Source: Pseudomonas cuatrocienegasensis
GTDB taxonomy: Bacteria > Pseudomonadota > Gammaproteobacteria > Pseudomonadales > Pseudomonadaceae
Assembly: GCF_900110925.1 (NCBI RefSeq)
Contig: NZ_FOFP01000008.1
Span: 104,236-168,235, forward strand
Length of the DNA stretch: 64,000 nt
Reading direction: 5' to 3'
In this document: positions 52,112 through 63,826 of the stretch, piece by piece
Layout: each line of letters opens with the position of its first letter
Numbering within the stretch: position 1 is the stretch's first letter
The notes under the pieces: model-generated
What the model saw: the letters and a program-made list of their open reading frames with translations, nothing else
The model's database searches: none
What the model was told of the DNA's origin: nothing
Program-made: the position numbers and the translations under genes

Positions 52112-53068
52112 GTGTCCATTCGCCTTCCACCGCTCGAATCCTTGCGCTACTTCGAAGCCGCTGCGCGCCACCTGAGCTTTACCCTGGCCGCCGACGAGCT
52201 GTGCATCTCGCAAAGCGCCGTGAGCCAGCAAGTCATCCAGCTGGAGCAACGCCTGGGCTGCAAACTGTTCGAGCGCCGCCCTCGCCACCTGCTGCTGACC
52301 ACACCCGGCATACAGCTCTACCCAGCGGTGCGCGCAGCCCTGGGCCTGCTCAGCGAAACCCTGGGGGCAATCGAGACCCTTGGCCAGCGCAGCAAACTGA
52401 CTGTCTACTGCATGCCGTCGTTTGCCAATCGCTGGCTGATGCCACGGCTGCAGGACTTTCATAACAAGCACCCGCACATCGACCTGCACCTGATTGCCGA
52501 ATTCAGCGAGCCCAACTTCCATAACGAGATCGTCGATATCGGTATCTGCCATGGCTTCACCGACCAGCAGGCCACGGAGCAACGCCTGCTGTTTCGCGAC
52601 TATGTCTACCCGGTCGTCAGCCCGTCGCTGCAGCACAAGCTGCAACTGAAGGAGCCGGCAGACCTGAGCCGTGCCGTGCTTCTGCACGACTCGCTGCCCC
52701 AGGCGAAGCTCGCCACCTCCTGGCAGAAATGGCTGGGCGAGCGCGGTATTCGTCACCTCGATTGCAGCGGGGGTTATCGCTTCAACCAGGCGGACCTGAT
52801 CGTCGGGGCTGCCCTGAACGACCGCGGGGTTGCCCTTGGCCGGCATGTGCTGGTTGCAGACGAGGTGGCGAGCGGACACTTGCTTGCGCTGTTCGACGAT
52901 GTCGTCGAGGAAGACGGCGTCTATATGGTGTTTCTGAAGAAGAGCGCGCAGCGCCCGCCCCTGCAAGCGTTTTGTGCCTGGCTGGAAGAACAGGCGCAGA
53001 TCTTCGAGCGTGACGATGGCAGCGCACCCATGGCTTACCCGGCGCCGGCGCCCAAGCTCCAGGCCTGA
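52112..53068 (+). CDS. LysR family regulator (GcvA-like)
   Basis: A 318-aa regulator starting at GTG (VSIRLPPLESLRYFEAAARHLSFTLAADELCISQSAVSQQV), with AGGAG six bases upstream. The winged helix is followed by a linker helix and a LysR_substrate domain (about 95-300) in which the FANRWLMPRL motif is typical of the GcvA subgroup. Divergent from the guanidino/amino-acid ABC operon and probably its regulator. Confidence 0.9.
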   Translation: MSIRLPPLESLRYFEAAARHLSFTLAADELCISQSAVSQQVIQLEQRLGCKLFERRPRHLLLTTPGIQLYPAVRAALGLLSETLGAIETLGQRSKLTVYCMPSFANRWLMPRLQDFHNKHPHIDLHLIAEFSEPNFHNEIVDIGICHGFTDQQATEQRLLFRDYVYPVVSPSLQHKLQLKEPADLSRAVLLHDSLPQAKLATSWQKWLGERGIRHLDCSGGYRFNQADLIVGAALNDRGVALGRHVLVADEVASGHLLALFDDVVEEDGVYMVFLKKSAQRPPLQAFCAWLEEQAQIFERDDGSAPMAYPAPAPKLQA

Positions 53069-53341
53069 TGGCTCATCGTGCGAGCAGCAGATGAGTAGGC
53101 AAAATGGTGGTCATATAACAGTTGAGGCCGGCGGATAATCGCGGCCCTTGGCAAGAGCGAGGGCAGCCCTGTACAGCACAAAAACACGCTTCACCCCAGA
53201 GTGCCGCAACCCTGCAAGGTGCATGGCAAACGACGCTCGTCGGCTGCACTAGCACTTTGCCATGGTTATGGCATGCTAGCGCCCCCCTAAACTAGGCCAG
53301 CGTAACGCTGCGCCCCAGCTGCAGTAGCCGCAGGATCACCC

Positions 53342-56300
53342 GTGCCGAGCACTACCCAATCTGCCCCCATACAGGAGTCAAACCGCGCGCGCCCCGGCCT
53401 GCTGCGCGGCTCCTACAAAGGCGCGTTGGTGGTACTGGTTCTAGGCATGCTGGCGCTATTGCTCTGGCAGATGCAGGCGCAGGTTACCCAGCAAGAAGAC
53501 AACCAGCGTCAATTGAGCCTGGACTTCAGCAGGCAACTGGCTAGCCAGCTCAATTTGCTCATGGCCCTCAAGGCCAGCCTGGCGAGAACGGTCCTCGAGG
53601 CCGAGGCACCTAAGCCTCTCACGGGTGAGGCCGCCACGCGGCTGGTCAAGCGTCTGCGCAGCGTTTACCCAACCCTCGACAGCCTGGTCTGGGTCGGACC
53701 GCGCGGCGGGGCATTGGCCGATACACTTACGCAGGCAGAAGATGCCCGTTATATCGCGGCACTTTATCAGCGCAGCGGCGACGAACCCTTCCACTATGCC
53801 TTCAGCGCCAATGACAAAGGTCGCCTCTACGTCCTTCTCCACGCCTCCGGCACAGCCCCTGCGGCTTACTGGCTCCTGCGTCTCGATGCCCAGAGCCTGC
53901 GTCAGTGGCTGAGCGAGCATTACAGCGGTGCGCAGCCCTGGTTGCTTGAGGACCGCTTTTCGCAACGAGTGGTCAGCCGCCCGCGCAATGGCGAAGGTGT
54001 GGGCGCACCTTCGCTGTCCAGCGTCTTTGCACCACTGACTGCCCAGGACAGCGCCGAAACCATCCAGGTCCTGCCGCTGCAAGGCAGTGACTGGCAACTG
54101 CGCGCGCTGTTCAACGAGCGCAAGGTGCGGGCGCAGATCCTCCCGGAGTTGGCCGGCGAGTTTTTGCTGGTGATTCTCAGCACAGTGCTCACCTTACTGG
54201 CCCTCTACTGCCTGCTGCGTGAACAGCGCGCCCTGCATGCGCTCAATGCGGCCTCACGTCACTCACTGCTCCAGGCCGCCAGCGCGCTGGGGGTGATCGA
54301 AGAATGCGTTCTGGTCACCGATACACGGGGTCAACTCAGCTACCTCAACCCTCAGGCCGAGGCATTGTTCGGCCTGCGCAACCAGAACCTGCAGAGCTGG
54401 CACCTGCTGCAACTGCTGCCTCGTCTCGACCCGCTGCTGCTGCACACCGCCACCCTGCGGGGCGGCGGGGAAAGCGACCTGGTTGAAATTCGCCAGGACG
54501 GGCAGCCGCGCTTGTTCGATATCACCCGCAGCGACCTGGGCGACACCCAGCGCCTGGGGTTCGTCTGGGTGCTGCGCGACGTGACCGAGGCGCAACACGC
54601 TACCCAGGTACTGAAAGAAGCCCGGAGGCGCTATCAGAATATCTTCGAGGACACAGGGATAGCCTTGTGCGTACTGGACCTGTGCAGCCTGCACCAGTAC
54701 CTCCAGGAACAGGATATCTATGACAGCAGAGACCTGGGTCAGTGGCTGCAGACTCACCCCAACGGCCAGGATGAACTGGTACAGCGCATGGTCTTCACCG
54801 AGGCCAACCAGATGGCCTTGCGCCTGCTGGGCGTACACGACGCCGAACAGGTCAAACGCTACTTGCTGCGTGCCGGCTCACTGCGCAGCAACGGTTTCCG
54901 TGCCCAGGTCCTGAACGCCTTGCTGGAAGGCAATAGTCAGATCGAACTGGAGACCCGGATCAGCAACGCCCATGGTCAGGAACGCCATCTGTGGCTGGTC
55001 ATGCGCCTGCCGGAAAGTGCCCACGACCTGCGCGCAGTGACCCTGAGCCTCAGCGACATCACCAGCCGCAAGCGCATCGAACTGTCGCTGACCGAGCGCG
55101 AACGCTTCTGGGCCGAGGTGGTACGCGCCGTGCCCGACACCCTCTATGTCCACGACATCAGTGGCCAGCGCGTGCTGTTCAGCAACCATCACCTGGGCCT
55201 TCAGCTGGGCTACAGCAGCACTGAGCTCAAGCAGATGGGCAACAGTTTCTGGGAGAAACTGCTGCACCCGGACGACAGCGACTATTACTGGCGCATCCGC
55301 AACCTGCAGAAAGTCGTCGGCAACGGCACCCTGCTCGAGTCGGTGTTGCGCTGGCGTCACAGGAACGGCGAATGGCGCTGGTTCAGCATCCGTGAACAGG
55401 CCCTGTCGCGCGACGCCAATGGCCGGGTCGAACGCCTGATCGGCGTGGCCAAGGACATCACCGAGCAGATCGAGCGCAGCGAATCGTTGCGCGACAGCGA
55501 ACAGCGCTACCGCCTGCTCGCCGAAAGCACCAGCGACGTGATCTTTTCCACCGACCCCGAGCTGCGCCTCAACTACGTCAGCCCGTCGGTCGAAAGCGCC
55601 CTCGGTTACACCCCTGAATGGGTGCTGATCAATGGCTTCGCAGGCATGGCCAGCAACCCCGCACAACTCACCGGCCTGTATGCCCTGCTCGAACGCATCC
55701 GCCATGCGCTGGGTAACCCGGCGCAAATGCGCGCCCTGCGCGAGGGCCTGGAGCCGCAACTGTTCGTCTTCGACTGCATGCGTGGCGATGACCGCAAGAT
55801 CCCTGTCGACCTGCGCCTGATCCCCATGTGGGACGATATCGGTCGCTTCGAAGGGTTGCTCGGCGTTGGCCGTGACATCAGCCAGCAGCGCCGCGCCGAA
55901 AAAGAACTGCGCATGGCCGCCACGGTATTCGAGCACTCGACCGCCGCAATTCTGGTCACCGACCCGGCCGGCTATATCGTGCAGGTCAACGAGGCATTCA
56001 GCCGTGTCAGCGGCTACAGCGCCGCCGAGGTCCTCGATCAGCGTCCCGGCCTGCTCACGGCCGATCGTCAGCAGGCGACGCACCTGAAATTTATCGTCGG
56101 CCAGCTCAACCAGAGCGGCAGCTGGGAGGGTGAGGTCTGGTTGAAACGACGCAGTGGCGAGAACTTCCCGGCCTGGGTCGGCATCACCGCGGTACAGGAC
56201 GAAGAAGGCGACCTGGTCAGCTACGTGTGCTTCTTCAGCGATATCAGCGAGCGCAAGGCCAGTGAGCAGCGCATTCACCGCCTGGCCTATTACGATGCCC

Positions 56301-57595
56301 TTACCCATTTGCCCAACCGCACCCTGTTCCAGGACCGCCTGCACACGGCCTTGCAACTCGCTGAGCGGCACCACGAATGGGTGGTGCTGATGTTCCTCGA
56401 CCTCGACCGCTTCAAGCCGATCAACGACTCCCTCGGCCATGCGGCCGGCGACCGCATGCTCAAGGACGTGGCGGTACGCCTGGCGGCCTGCGTTGCCGAG
56501 GAGGACACGGTCGCGCGCATGGGCGGTGACGAGTTCACCTTGTTGCTGCAATCGCGCAGCACCCGCGAAGCCGCTTTGACGCGGGCCATCCATGTCGCTG
56601 AGCAGATTCTTAGCAGCCTGGCCCGCCCGTTCATCCTCGAGGGCCGCGAGTTCTTCGTCACCGCCAGTATCGGTATTGCCCTGGCGCCCCAGGACGGCAA
56701 CGAGCTGAGCCAACTGATGAAGAACGCCGACACCGCCATGTACCACGCCAAGGAACGCGGCAAGAACAACTTCCAGTTCTACCAGGCGGACATGAACGCC
56801 AGCGCCCTGGAACGCCTGGAGCTGGAAAGCGATCTGCGCCATGCCCTCGAGCAGGGCGAGTTCGTGCTGCACTATCAGCCGCAATTCTCCGGCGACGGCA
56901 AGCGCCTGACCGGTGTCGAGGCCTTGTTGCGCTGGCAGCACCCCTACCGCGGCCTGGTCTCGCCTGAAGCATTTATCCCGGTACTCGAAGAGCTCGGCCT
57001 GGTCGTTGAAGTCGGTCACTGGGTATTGCGTGAGGCCTGCCAGCAACTGGCTGACTGGCTGGAGGACGGCGTGCGTGTGCCGAAGATTTCGGTCAACCTC
57101 TCGGCCCGCCAGTTCGCCGAAGGCGATCTCGCAGAACGTATTGCCAGCATCATTCGACAGACCCGAATCGACCCGGCAGGCCTCGAACTGGAGCTGACCG
57201 AAAGCATTCTCATGCAAGATGTCGCCAGCGCCCTGAACATGCTCAATGGCTTCAAGGACCTGGGGCTGTGCCTGGCCATCGACGACTTCGGCACCGGCTA
57301 CTCTTCGCTCAACTACCTCAAACAGTTCCCCATCGACGTACTGAAGATCGACCGCAGCTTCGTCGATGGCCTGCCCCACGGCGAACAAGATGGCCAGATC
57401 GCCCGCGCGATCATCGCCATGGCCCATAGCCTGAACCTTTCGGTTATCGCCGAAGGTGTGGAAACCCAGGCACAACTGGACTTCCTGCGCGAACACGGCT
57501 GCGACGAGGTACAGGGCTTCCTGCTCGGGCGGCCGATGCCTGCTCACCAGTTCGCCGCTCAGTTCAGTGGCGCCGCGCTGTTCATGCTCAGCTGA
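53342..57595 (+). CDS. morA: MorA, membrane PAS-GGDEF-EAL motility and biofilm regulator
   Basis: A 1417-aa protein (P. aeruginosa MorA 1415 aa) starting at GTG. A membrane segment (about 25-43), a periplasmic part and a second segment (about 275-297) are followed by four PAS/PAC units to about residue 975, a GGDEF domain with [11 protein letters not shown] (near 1059) and an EAL domain (about 1160-1410) with EALLRW (near 1193), [20 protein letters not shown] and EGVETQ. Both domains are intact, so it can make and break c-di-GMP. The morA-glyA order is the same as in P. aeruginosa (PA4601-PA4602). Confidence 0.96.
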   Translation: MPSTTQSAPIQESNRARPGLLRGSYKGALVVLVLGMLALLLWQMQAQVTQQEDNQRQLSLDFSRQLASQLNLLMALKASLARTVLEAEAPKPLTGEAATRLVKRLRSVYPTLDSLVWVGPRGGALADTLTQAEDARYIAALYQRSGDEPFHYAFSANDKGRLYVLLHASGTAPAAYWLLRLDAQSLRQWLSEHYSGAQPWLLEDRFSQRVVSRPRNGEGVGAPSLSSVFAPLTAQDSAETIQVLPLQGSDWQLRALFNERKVRAQILPELAGEFLLVILSTVLTLLALYCLLREQRALHALNAASRHSLLQAASALGVIEECVLVTDTRGQLSYLNPQAEALFGLRNQNLQSWHLLQLLPRLDPLLLHTATLRGGGESDLVEIRQDGQPRLFDITRSDLGDTQRLGFVWVLRDVTEAQHATQVLKEARRRYQNIFEDTGIALCVLDLCSLHQYLQEQDIYDSRDLGQWLQTHPNGQDELVQRMVFTEANQMALRLLGVHDAEQVKRYLLRAGSLRSNGFRAQVLNALLEGNSQIELETRISNAHGQERHLWLVMRLPESAHDLRAVTLSLSDITSRKRIELSLTERERFWAEVVRAVPDTLYVHDISGQRVLFSNHHLGLQLGYSSTELKQMGNSFWEKLLHPDDSDYYWRIRNLQKVVGNGTLLESVLRWRHRNGEWRWFSIREQALSRDANGRVERLIGVAKDITEQIERSESLRDSEQRYRLLAESTSDVIFSTDPELRLNYVSPSVESALGYTPEWVLINGFAGMASNPAQLTGLYALLERIRHALGNPAQMRALREGLEPQLFVFDCMRGDDRKIPVDLRLIPMWDDIGRFEGLLGVGRDISQQRRAEKELRMAATVFEHSTAAILVTDPAGYIVQVNEAFSRVSGYSAAEVLDQRPGLLTADRQQATHLKFIVGQLNQSGSWEGEVWLKRRSGENFPAWVGITAVQDEEGDLVSYVCFFSDISERKASEQRIHRLAYYDALTHLPNRTLFQDRLHTALQLAERHHEWVVLMFLDLDRFKPINDSLGHAAGDRMLKDVAVRLAACVAEEDTVARMGGDEFTLLLQSRSTREAALTRAIHVAEQILSSLARPFILEGREFFVTASIGIALAPQDGNELSQLMKNADTAMYHAKERGKNNFQFYQADMNASALERLELESDLRHALEQGEFVLHYQPQFSGDGKRLTGVEALLRWQHPYRGLVSPEAFIPVLEELGLVVEVGHWVLREACQQLADWLEDGVRVPKISVNLSARQFAEGDLAERIASIIRQTRIDPAGLELELTESILMQDVASALNMLNGFKDLGLCLAIDDFGTGYSSLNYLKQFPIDVLKIDRSFVDGLPHGEQDGQIARAIIAMAHSLNLSVIAEGVETQAQLDFLREHGCDEVQGFLLGRPMPAHQFAAQFSGAALFMLS

Positions 57596-57704
57596 AGCCC
57601 GCTCGTGCAGCGCATGATCAACCTTCATATGCCTGTCGCCGCGGGATGCGTTAGAATTCGCACCCTCTTTCTACTGCCCAGCTGCTTTTTCTCAGGGGAA
57701 TGCC

Positions 57705-58961
<1,257 letters not shown>

Positions 58962-58966
58962 AACTA

Positions 58967-59025
58967 GGGGTCTGCTCCCGTTTCGTCGCGAGCCAAGTTG
59001 CCGCGAGCGAAACGGGAACAGACCC
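58967..59025. repeat. 59-bp inverted-repeat element (short MITE-family copy) after glyA
   Basis: Ends are GGGGTCTGCTCCCGTTTCG and GCGAAACGGGAACAGACCC, with a CGCGAGCCAAGTTGCCGCG middle as in the left part of the 279-bp element. TA lies at 58965-58966 and TG after the right end. It begins five bases after the glyA stop. Confidence 0.8.
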
Positions 59026-59041
59026 TGAACCAGCGTCCATG

Positions 59042-59069
59042 AAAAAGCCCGCCAATCGGCGGGCTTTTT
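59042..59069. terminator. Bidirectional terminator between glyA and the DUF3015 gene
   Basis: AGCCCGCC-AATC-GGCGGGCT flanked by AAAA and TTTT serves both convergent genes. Confidence 0.9.
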
Positions 59070-59086
59070 CATGGAGTCGGCGTTTA

Positions 59087-59593
59087 TCAGGCCGATGTTT
59101 TAGCGTAGCGCGCCAGTTGGGTATCGCGCTCCATCACTGCCAGGGTCGCAGCGAGCACCTGCTCACCGGTCGCGTCGGCCGAGGCGAAGATGGTGCTGAA
59201 GTTGGCGTGGGTCACTTTGGCAAAGTGCTCACGATCCGCCTGCTCTACACCCAGCAGGGTGGCGTAGGCATCGAGGGCTTCGCCCTGGCCCTGGGCCATG
59301 TCTTCGGCGATCGAATCGAGCATGCCGTTCATTGCCAGCAGCGAGCGGCCGTTGTAACCCAGCGAACCGCTGGTGTCGCAGCCGTTGGTGCCCGAGGTCA
59401 TGCCGAAAGTGGCATTGCCGGAGGTGCCATTGGTCGTGGTAGCCAGAAAGTGGGGAGCGATACCGCGCTGCCCTTCGAACAGCATGTTGCCCCAACCGCA
59501 GCCATTACCGCCGGGCGCGTCTGCATGGGCTGCCACGCTGGCAGCACTCAACAAACCGAAGATCAGACCTTTGCTCAGTAGACGAGTATCCAT
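59087..59593 (-). CDS. DUF3015 family secreted protein
   Basis: A 168-aa protein from ATG 59593 (MDTRLLSKGLIFGLLSAASV) with signal cleavage near AHA-DAPGGNGCGWG (residue 24). The mature N-terminal GNGCGWGNMLFEGQRG and TTNGTSGN..TSGTNGCDTSG pattern with two cysteines is that of DUF3015, followed by a helical half. Probably periplasmic or outer-membrane associated; function unknown. Confidence 0.88.
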   Translation of the reverse strand: MDTRLLSKGLIFGLLSAASVAAHADAPGGNGCGWGNMLFEGQRGIAPHFLATTTNGTSGNATFGMTSGTNGCDTSGSLGYNGRSLLAMNGMLDSIAEDMAQGQGEALDAYATLLGVEQADREHFAKVTHANFSTIFASADATGEQVLAATLAVMERDTQLARYAKTSA

Positions 59594-59802
59594 TCTGTCG
59601 CTCCACAAATTATTTGTAATAAAACTGCCATTGGAGCTTTAGCGAGACTGACCGGCCTGTCAAACGCTAATGTGCACAAAGGGCGCTGGCGCACGCTTTT
59701 GCAGCGCACCAACCGACGCCCGGTCATGCCGAACCCTTGATGCAAAGCACGTTGCCCGGTTGCGGCCTTGCTATAGTGAGTAAAACACCAAGGAGTTGTC
59801 GC

Positions 59803-60177
59803 ATGAGCGAAACCGCACACGAACGCCGGCGCTTCCAGCGCATCGCGTTCGACGCCCCCACTGCCCTCACCCAAGGGGATCTGCATTGGCAGGTCCAACT
59901 GATCGACCTGTCACTCAAGGGGCTACTGGTGCAACGCCCTGCTGACTGGAGCGGTGACACCCAACAAGCCTTCGAGGCTCAGGTCGAACTGGGGCCCGAC
60001 ACCCGCGTACGCATGGAGGTGGAGCTGACCCGCGTGCAGGATGACCAGCTGGGCTTTATCTGCCGACACATCGACCTCGACTCGATCAGCCACCTGCGCC
60101 GTCTCGTCGAACTCAACCTGGGCGATGAAGACCTGCTTGAACGCGAACTGGCTGCTCTGGGTGAAGCGGCAGCCTGA
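59803..60177 (+). CDS. mapZ: MapZ, single-domain PilZ c-di-GMP adaptor
   Basis: A 124-aa PilZ protein very close to P. aeruginosa PA4608 (MapZ, 125 aa). The c-di-GMP site is RRRFQR (residues 9-14) plus DLSLKG (near 38), and [21 protein letters not shown] is the conserved C-terminal helix region. AAGGAG precedes the ATG at 59803. When bound to c-di-GMP MapZ inhibits the chemotaxis methyltransferase CheR1. Next to radA as in P. aeruginosa. Confidence 0.93.
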   Translation: MSETAHERRRFQRIAFDAPTALTQGDLHWQVQLIDLSLKGLLVQRPADWSGDTQQAFEAQVELGPDTRVRMEVELTRVQDDQLGFICRHIDLDSISHLRRLVELNLGDEDLLERELAALGEAAA

Positions 60178-60189
60178 GCTCAGCGGTTA

Positions 60190-60229
60190 GCAAGAGACCG
60201 GAGCCCGGCAAAACCGGGCACCTCTTGCC
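60190..60229. other. Long hairpin between mapZ and the small minus-strand ORF
   Basis: GCAAGAG...GCCCGG-CAAAA-CCGGGC...CTCTTGC, with a short internal bulge. No T-run on either side, so it may be a 3'-end stabiliser rather than a true terminator. Confidence 0.5.
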
Positions 60230-60244
60230 ATATACAGACTGCAA

Positions 60245-60388
60245 TTAGAGCGCACAGCAGACTGCATCGGCATCCTGACGCCGTTGACGGCGCGCCTGCA
60301 TACGCTGACGCTCCTGGCAGATCTTGTGTTCACGCCGTACCGGCTCGATGTGAAAGGCTTTGGCGACGATATCGAAGAACAGGGTCAT
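60245..60388 (-). CDS. Small basic hypothetical protein, 47 aa
   Basis: From ATG 60388: MTLFFDIVAKAFHIEPVRRE, then KICQERQRMQARRQRRQ and a Cys-Cys near the end (VCCAL). GAGGAG lies seven bases before the ATG, a strong ribosome site. It is amphipathic then highly basic. No family is recognised. It is too short for certainty. Confidence 0.45.
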   Translation of the reverse strand: MTLFFDIVAKAFHIEPVRREHKICQERQRMQARRQRRQDADAVCCAL

Positions 60389-60527
60389 GACGGTGACTCC
60401 TCTGTGGGTACACCTGCATGCTGCGCGCCCTGTCTCCACTATCCGTTGACCGGGGTCAATTTCTTCCTACCGCCCTCAGCGGCAGAACGCCGCAGCCCTG
60501 AGCAACGGGCGCCAACCGAGCCGAGCC

Positions 60528-61892
60528 CTACTCGAACAACGCATCCAGTGCCTGCTCCAGACGGGTCACGGCAATCACCTGCAATCCTGGTGGCGCTTCC
60601 TTGGGCGCATTGCCCTTGGGCACGATGGCGCGCTTGAAGCCGTGCTTGGCCGCCTCCTTGAGACGCTCCTGACCGCTCGGCACCGGACGGATTTCGCCAG
60701 ACAGCCCCACCTCACCGAATACCAGCAGGTCATGGGGCAAGGGTTTGTTGCGCAGGCTGGAAATCACTGCAGCCATCAACGCCAGGTCGGATGCCGTCTC
60801 CAGCACCTTGACCCCGCCGACTACGTTGAGAAATACGTCCTGGTCATAGGTCGGAATGCCGCCGTGGCGGTGCAGCACCGCCAGCAACATCGCCAGGCGG
60901 TTCTGATCAAGCCCTAAGGTTACCCGGCGCGGGTTGGCCATATGACTGGTGTCGACCAGTGCCTGCACCTCGACCAGCATCGGTCGGGTGCCTTCCCAGG
61001 TGGCCATGACAATGCTGCCAGGCACCTCTTCCTGGGCGCGGGTAAGAAAGATCGCCGAGGGGTTGGTGACCTCCTTGAGGCCCTTGTCGGTCATGCCGAA
61101 CACGCCCAGTTCGTTGATCGCGCCGAAGCGGTTCTTCACCGCGCGCAGCAGGCGCAGGCGGCCATCGGCCTCGCCCTCGAAATACAGCACGGTATCGACC
61201 ATGTGCTCAAGCACCCGCGGCCCGGCCAGGGCGCCTTCCTTGGTGACGTGGCCGACGAGGAAGATCGCCGTACCGCTCTGCTTGGCAAAACGCACCAGCA
61301 ACGCCGCGCTTTCACGCACCTGGGCAACGCCGCCGGGGGCCGATTGCAGTTGCTCGGTGAAGATGGTCTGGATCGAGTCGATGACCATCACCTTGGGTTT
61401 TTCCAGGCGCGCCGTGGCGATGATCGCCTCGATGCAGGTCTCGGTCATCACCTTGAGCTTGTCTTCCGGCAAGCCCAGGCGGCGGGCGCGCATGGCCACC
61501 TGCTGCTGGGATTCCTCACCGGTGACATAGAGCGCCGGGAAACGCTGGGCGATATTGCACAGGGTCTGTAGCAGGATGGTCGACTTGCCGATCCCCGGAT
61601 CACCGCCAATCAGCACCACCGAGCCATCCACCAGGCCACCGCCGAGCACTCGGTCCAGCTCGCCGGAAGCGGTGGAGAAACGCGGCATTTCCTCGACGCT
61701 GACCTCGGCCAGGGTTTTCAACTGGGCCTGCTGCCCCGCCCAACCGGTACGCCCACTGGGCGTCGCCGCATTGGCCTCGAGTACGGTTTCCACCAGGGTG
61801 TTCCAGGCCCCACACTCGCCGCATTGCCCCGCCCACTTCGGGAAGGTGGCGCCGCACTCGGTGCAGCCGTACATGCGTTTGGCCTTGGCCAT
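60528..61892 (-). CDS. radA: DNA repair protein RadA (Sms)
   Basis: A 454-aa branch-migration protein. N-terminal zinc finger with four Cys (CTECGATFPKWAGQCGECG), Walker A GGDPGIGKST (near residue 93), Walker B VMVIDSIQT, the RadA KNRFG motif (near 255) and a C-terminal Lon-like domain (GEVGLSGEIRPV). Works with RecA in recombination and repair. Divergent from the GNAT gene by 60 bp. Confidence 0.96.
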   Translation of the reverse strand: MAKAKRMYGCTECGATFPKWAGQCGECGAWNTLVETVLEANAATPSGRTGWAGQQAQLKTLAEVSVEEMPRFSTASGELDRVLGGGLVDGSVVLIGGDPGIGKSTILLQTLCNIAQRFPALYVTGEESQQQVAMRARRLGLPEDKLKVMTETCIEAIIATARLEKPKVMVIDSIQTIFTEQLQSAPGGVAQVRESAALLVRFAKQSGTAIFLVGHVTKEGALAGPRVLEHMVDTVLYFEGEADGRLRLLRAVKNRFGAINELGVFGMTDKGLKEVTNPSAIFLTRAQEEVPGSIVMATWEGTRPMLVEVQALVDTSHMANPRRVTLGLDQNRLAMLLAVLHRHGGIPTYDQDVFLNVVGGVKVLETASDLALMAAVISSLRNKPLPHDLLVFGEVGLSGEIRPVPSGQERLKEAAKHGFKRAIVPKGNAPKEAPPGLQVIAVTRLEQALDALFE

Positions 61893-61952
61893 GGAACTCT
61901 CCGTCGCGGTAAAAGGCGATAATACCGCCCTACTCCGCCCGAGTCCCCCGCC

Positions 61953-62444
61953 ATGCAGATCGAACTGCTACCTGCCGAAATCGAACAGCTGCCGCTGATC
62001 CGTAACCTCTATCAGTTCTATGCCTATGAAAGTTCGGACTGGGAGCAGGAGGATGTCGAGCTCGATGGGCGCTTTTACGTCAATGACGAACACCTGCTGC
62101 GCTATTGGCAGGAGCCGAACTGGAGCGCACAGCTGATTCTGATCGACGGCTTTATCGCCGGCTTTCTGCTGCTGGAATGCTGCGACGAAACCGGCCGGCA
62201 GATCATGGAGTTCGCCGATCTATTTATCCTGCGCAAATACCGCCGCCTCGGCATCGGCCGGGCATTGGCGGTGCAGACGTTAGGCGATGGTCGCGCCTGG
62301 CTGCTCAACGTCTATCGCCAGGACACCGTGGCACTCGCGTTTTGCCACCAGGTGATGGCCGACCTGGGCCACAGCGGTGCCCCGCGACAAGCCTGCGATG
62401 ACAGCGACCTGCTGAGCTACCGGATCATGCCTGCGCGGCATTGA
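61953..62444 (+). CDS. GNAT family N-acetyltransferase
   Basis: A 163-aa acetyltransferase. The acetyl-CoA site is RKYRRLGIGRALA (near residue 95). The first 40 residues and LINVYR...DTVALAFCHQVMADLGH are family-like. Substrate unknown. The gene follows radA divergently as in related Pseudomonas. Confidence 0.85.
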   Translation: MQIELLPAEIEQLPLIRNLYQFYAYESSDWEQEDVELDGRFYVNDEHLLRYWQEPNWSAQLILIDGFIAGFLLLECCDETGRQIMEFADLFILRKYRRLGIGRALAVQTLGDGRAWLLNVYRQDTVALAFCHQVMADLGHSGAPRQACDDSDLLSYRIMPARH

Positions 62445-62446
62445 GC

Positions 62447-62725
62447 TCAGCTCTTGCAGCCATTGCCACAGCCACAACACTGCCCGGCAGCACGCTTGAG
62501 CCGGCGCGCCAGGTCATCCTTGAGCGCAACCCGGCTGAGTTTGAGGCTGGCGAGGGTCACATCATCCAGCCGTTCGATACCGTCCTCGACCCGGCAGATG
62601 CGCTTGTCCAAGGCCTCATAGGCCTCGGCCTGGCGAGCAAACTCGGCGTCGTCCTGGCGCAGGCGATGCAGTGCGTCGCGCTGATCGGAAAAGTCATGAA
62701 CCAGGGAATGATGGTCAACGTGCAT
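62447..62725 (-). CDS. DUF465 (YdcH-like) protein with Cys-rich tail
   Basis: A 92-aa helical protein from ATG 62725 (MHVDHHSLVHDFSDQRDALHRLRQDDAEFARQAEAYEALD), where the long charged coiled coil is the DUF465 pattern. The C-terminus ends in GQCCGCGNGCKS, four cysteines in 7 positions, which is unusual and looks like a metal- or [Fe-S]-binding or redox tail. Ends three bases after the convergent GNAT gene. Confidence 0.8.
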   Translation of the reverse strand: MHVDHHSLVHDFSDQRDALHRLRQDDAEFARQAEAYEALDKRICRVEDGIERLDDVTLASLKLSRVALKDDLARRLKRAAGQCCGCGNGCKS

Positions 62726-62848
62726 GATCAAACGCCTCACTGTGAATGAAGCACAAGCCTAACGAGCGCTATCGCCAGGCACTTGATCGAGATCAATGGC
62801 AATGCTGTGCCAAGGTCTGTGGCCCATCTGTAATCCCCTGCAGACCTA

Positions 62849-62933
62849 GGCTGTGTTGCCGTTTCGTTCGTGGCCGCGCTGGCGCGAGATTTTTCACGGC
62901 AACGCAGCGTGCGACGAAACGAGAACAGTCCCC
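62849..62933. repeat. 85-bp degenerate MITE-family copy
   Basis: The left end GGCTGTGTTGCCGTTTCGT and the right end (reverse complement) GGGACTGTTCTCGTTTCGT are recognisable, with GGCGCGAGATTTTTCACGGCAACGC between, as in the 42003 copy. TA lies at 62847-62848. No gene is seen in 62726-63013. Confidence 0.65.
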
Positions 62934-63013
62934 AGCAACGACCTGCTATCTTCACGGTAATGGCGAACTCATAGCCTTTTCCTTTTTTGCGCGTACACGA
63001 GACGACCACACCC

Positions 63014-63757
63014 ATGACGACATCAACCGGATGCTCAGCCTGCCGCGATGGCAAAGCCCTGGATTTCCCCATCAGCGTTGCCTTCCAGCCTATCGTCGAT
63101 ATGCGCACACGCAGCGTATTCGCTCATGAGTCGCTGGTGCGCGGCCCCGAGGGTCAGTCAGCAGCCAGCGTGCTGAGCCAGGTGAACGCCGCCAACCTTT
63201 ATCCGTTCGACCAGATGTGCCGGATCAAAGCGTTGGAATGGGCTTCGCGGTTGCAGATTCCCGCCATGCTCTCGATCAACTTCATGCCCAACGCGGTGTA
63301 CAAACCGGAAACCTGCATCCGTGCCACTCTGGATGCGGCAGAGCGCTACGCCTTCCCGCTCGATCGCATCATCTTCGAAGTCACCGAACAGGAGCAGGTG
63401 CTCGACATCGACCACCTCACCAGCATCCTGCGCGCGTACCGCAAGCAGGGCTTCATGACCGCCATTGATGACTTTGGCGCCGGCTATGCCGGGCTCAACC
63501 TGCTGGCCGACTTCCAGCCGGACCTGATCAAGCTGGATATGGGACTGATCCGCGGCATCGATCAGGACAGCGTGCGCCAGGTGCTGGTCGAGGGCACCGT
63601 AAAGATATGCCGCACGCTGGGCATCGAGATCATCGCCGAAGGCATTGAAACCCTCGGCGAGCTGCAGGCTCTACAGAGTCTGGGCATTGATCTATTTCAG
63701 GGCTACCTGCTGGCACGCCCCGGCTTCGAGTCGCTGCCAGACATCGCTTACCCCTGA
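63014..63757 (+). CDS. EAL-domain c-di-GMP phosphodiesterase
   Basis: A 247-aa stand-alone EAL protein ([19 protein letters not shown]). The Cys-rich start could hold a cofactor but is short. The catalytic residues are intact: Glu in HESLVRG (near residue 37), INF, EVTEQE, DDFGAGY, IKLD, AEGIE and FQGYLL. An active c-di-GMP phosphodiesterase is expected. Start chosen at 63014; an upstream start at 62987 is possible. Confidence 0.9.
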   Translation: MTTSTGCSACRDGKALDFPISVAFQPIVDMRTRSVFAHESLVRGPEGQSAASVLSQVNAANLYPFDQMCRIKALEWASRLQIPAMLSINFMPNAVYKPETCIRATLDAAERYAFPLDRIIFEVTEQEQVLDIDHLTSILRAYRKQGFMTAIDDFGAGYAGLNLLADFQPDLIKLDMGLIRGIDQDSVRQVLVEGTVKICRTLGIEIIAEGIETLGELQALQSLGIDLFQGYLLARPGFESLPDIAYP

Positions 63758-63826
63758 AACGCCCCACTGGCAAGCCGCCAGGGCTGCAGTACACTGCGTG
63801 TATAAATATCGAACAGGGAGCATCCA

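Noticed and set aside
51869..52966. Long N-terminal extension of the ABC binding protein
   Set aside because: The real start at 51868 has a ribosome site and a signal peptide; the extension overlaps the LysR gene on the other strand.
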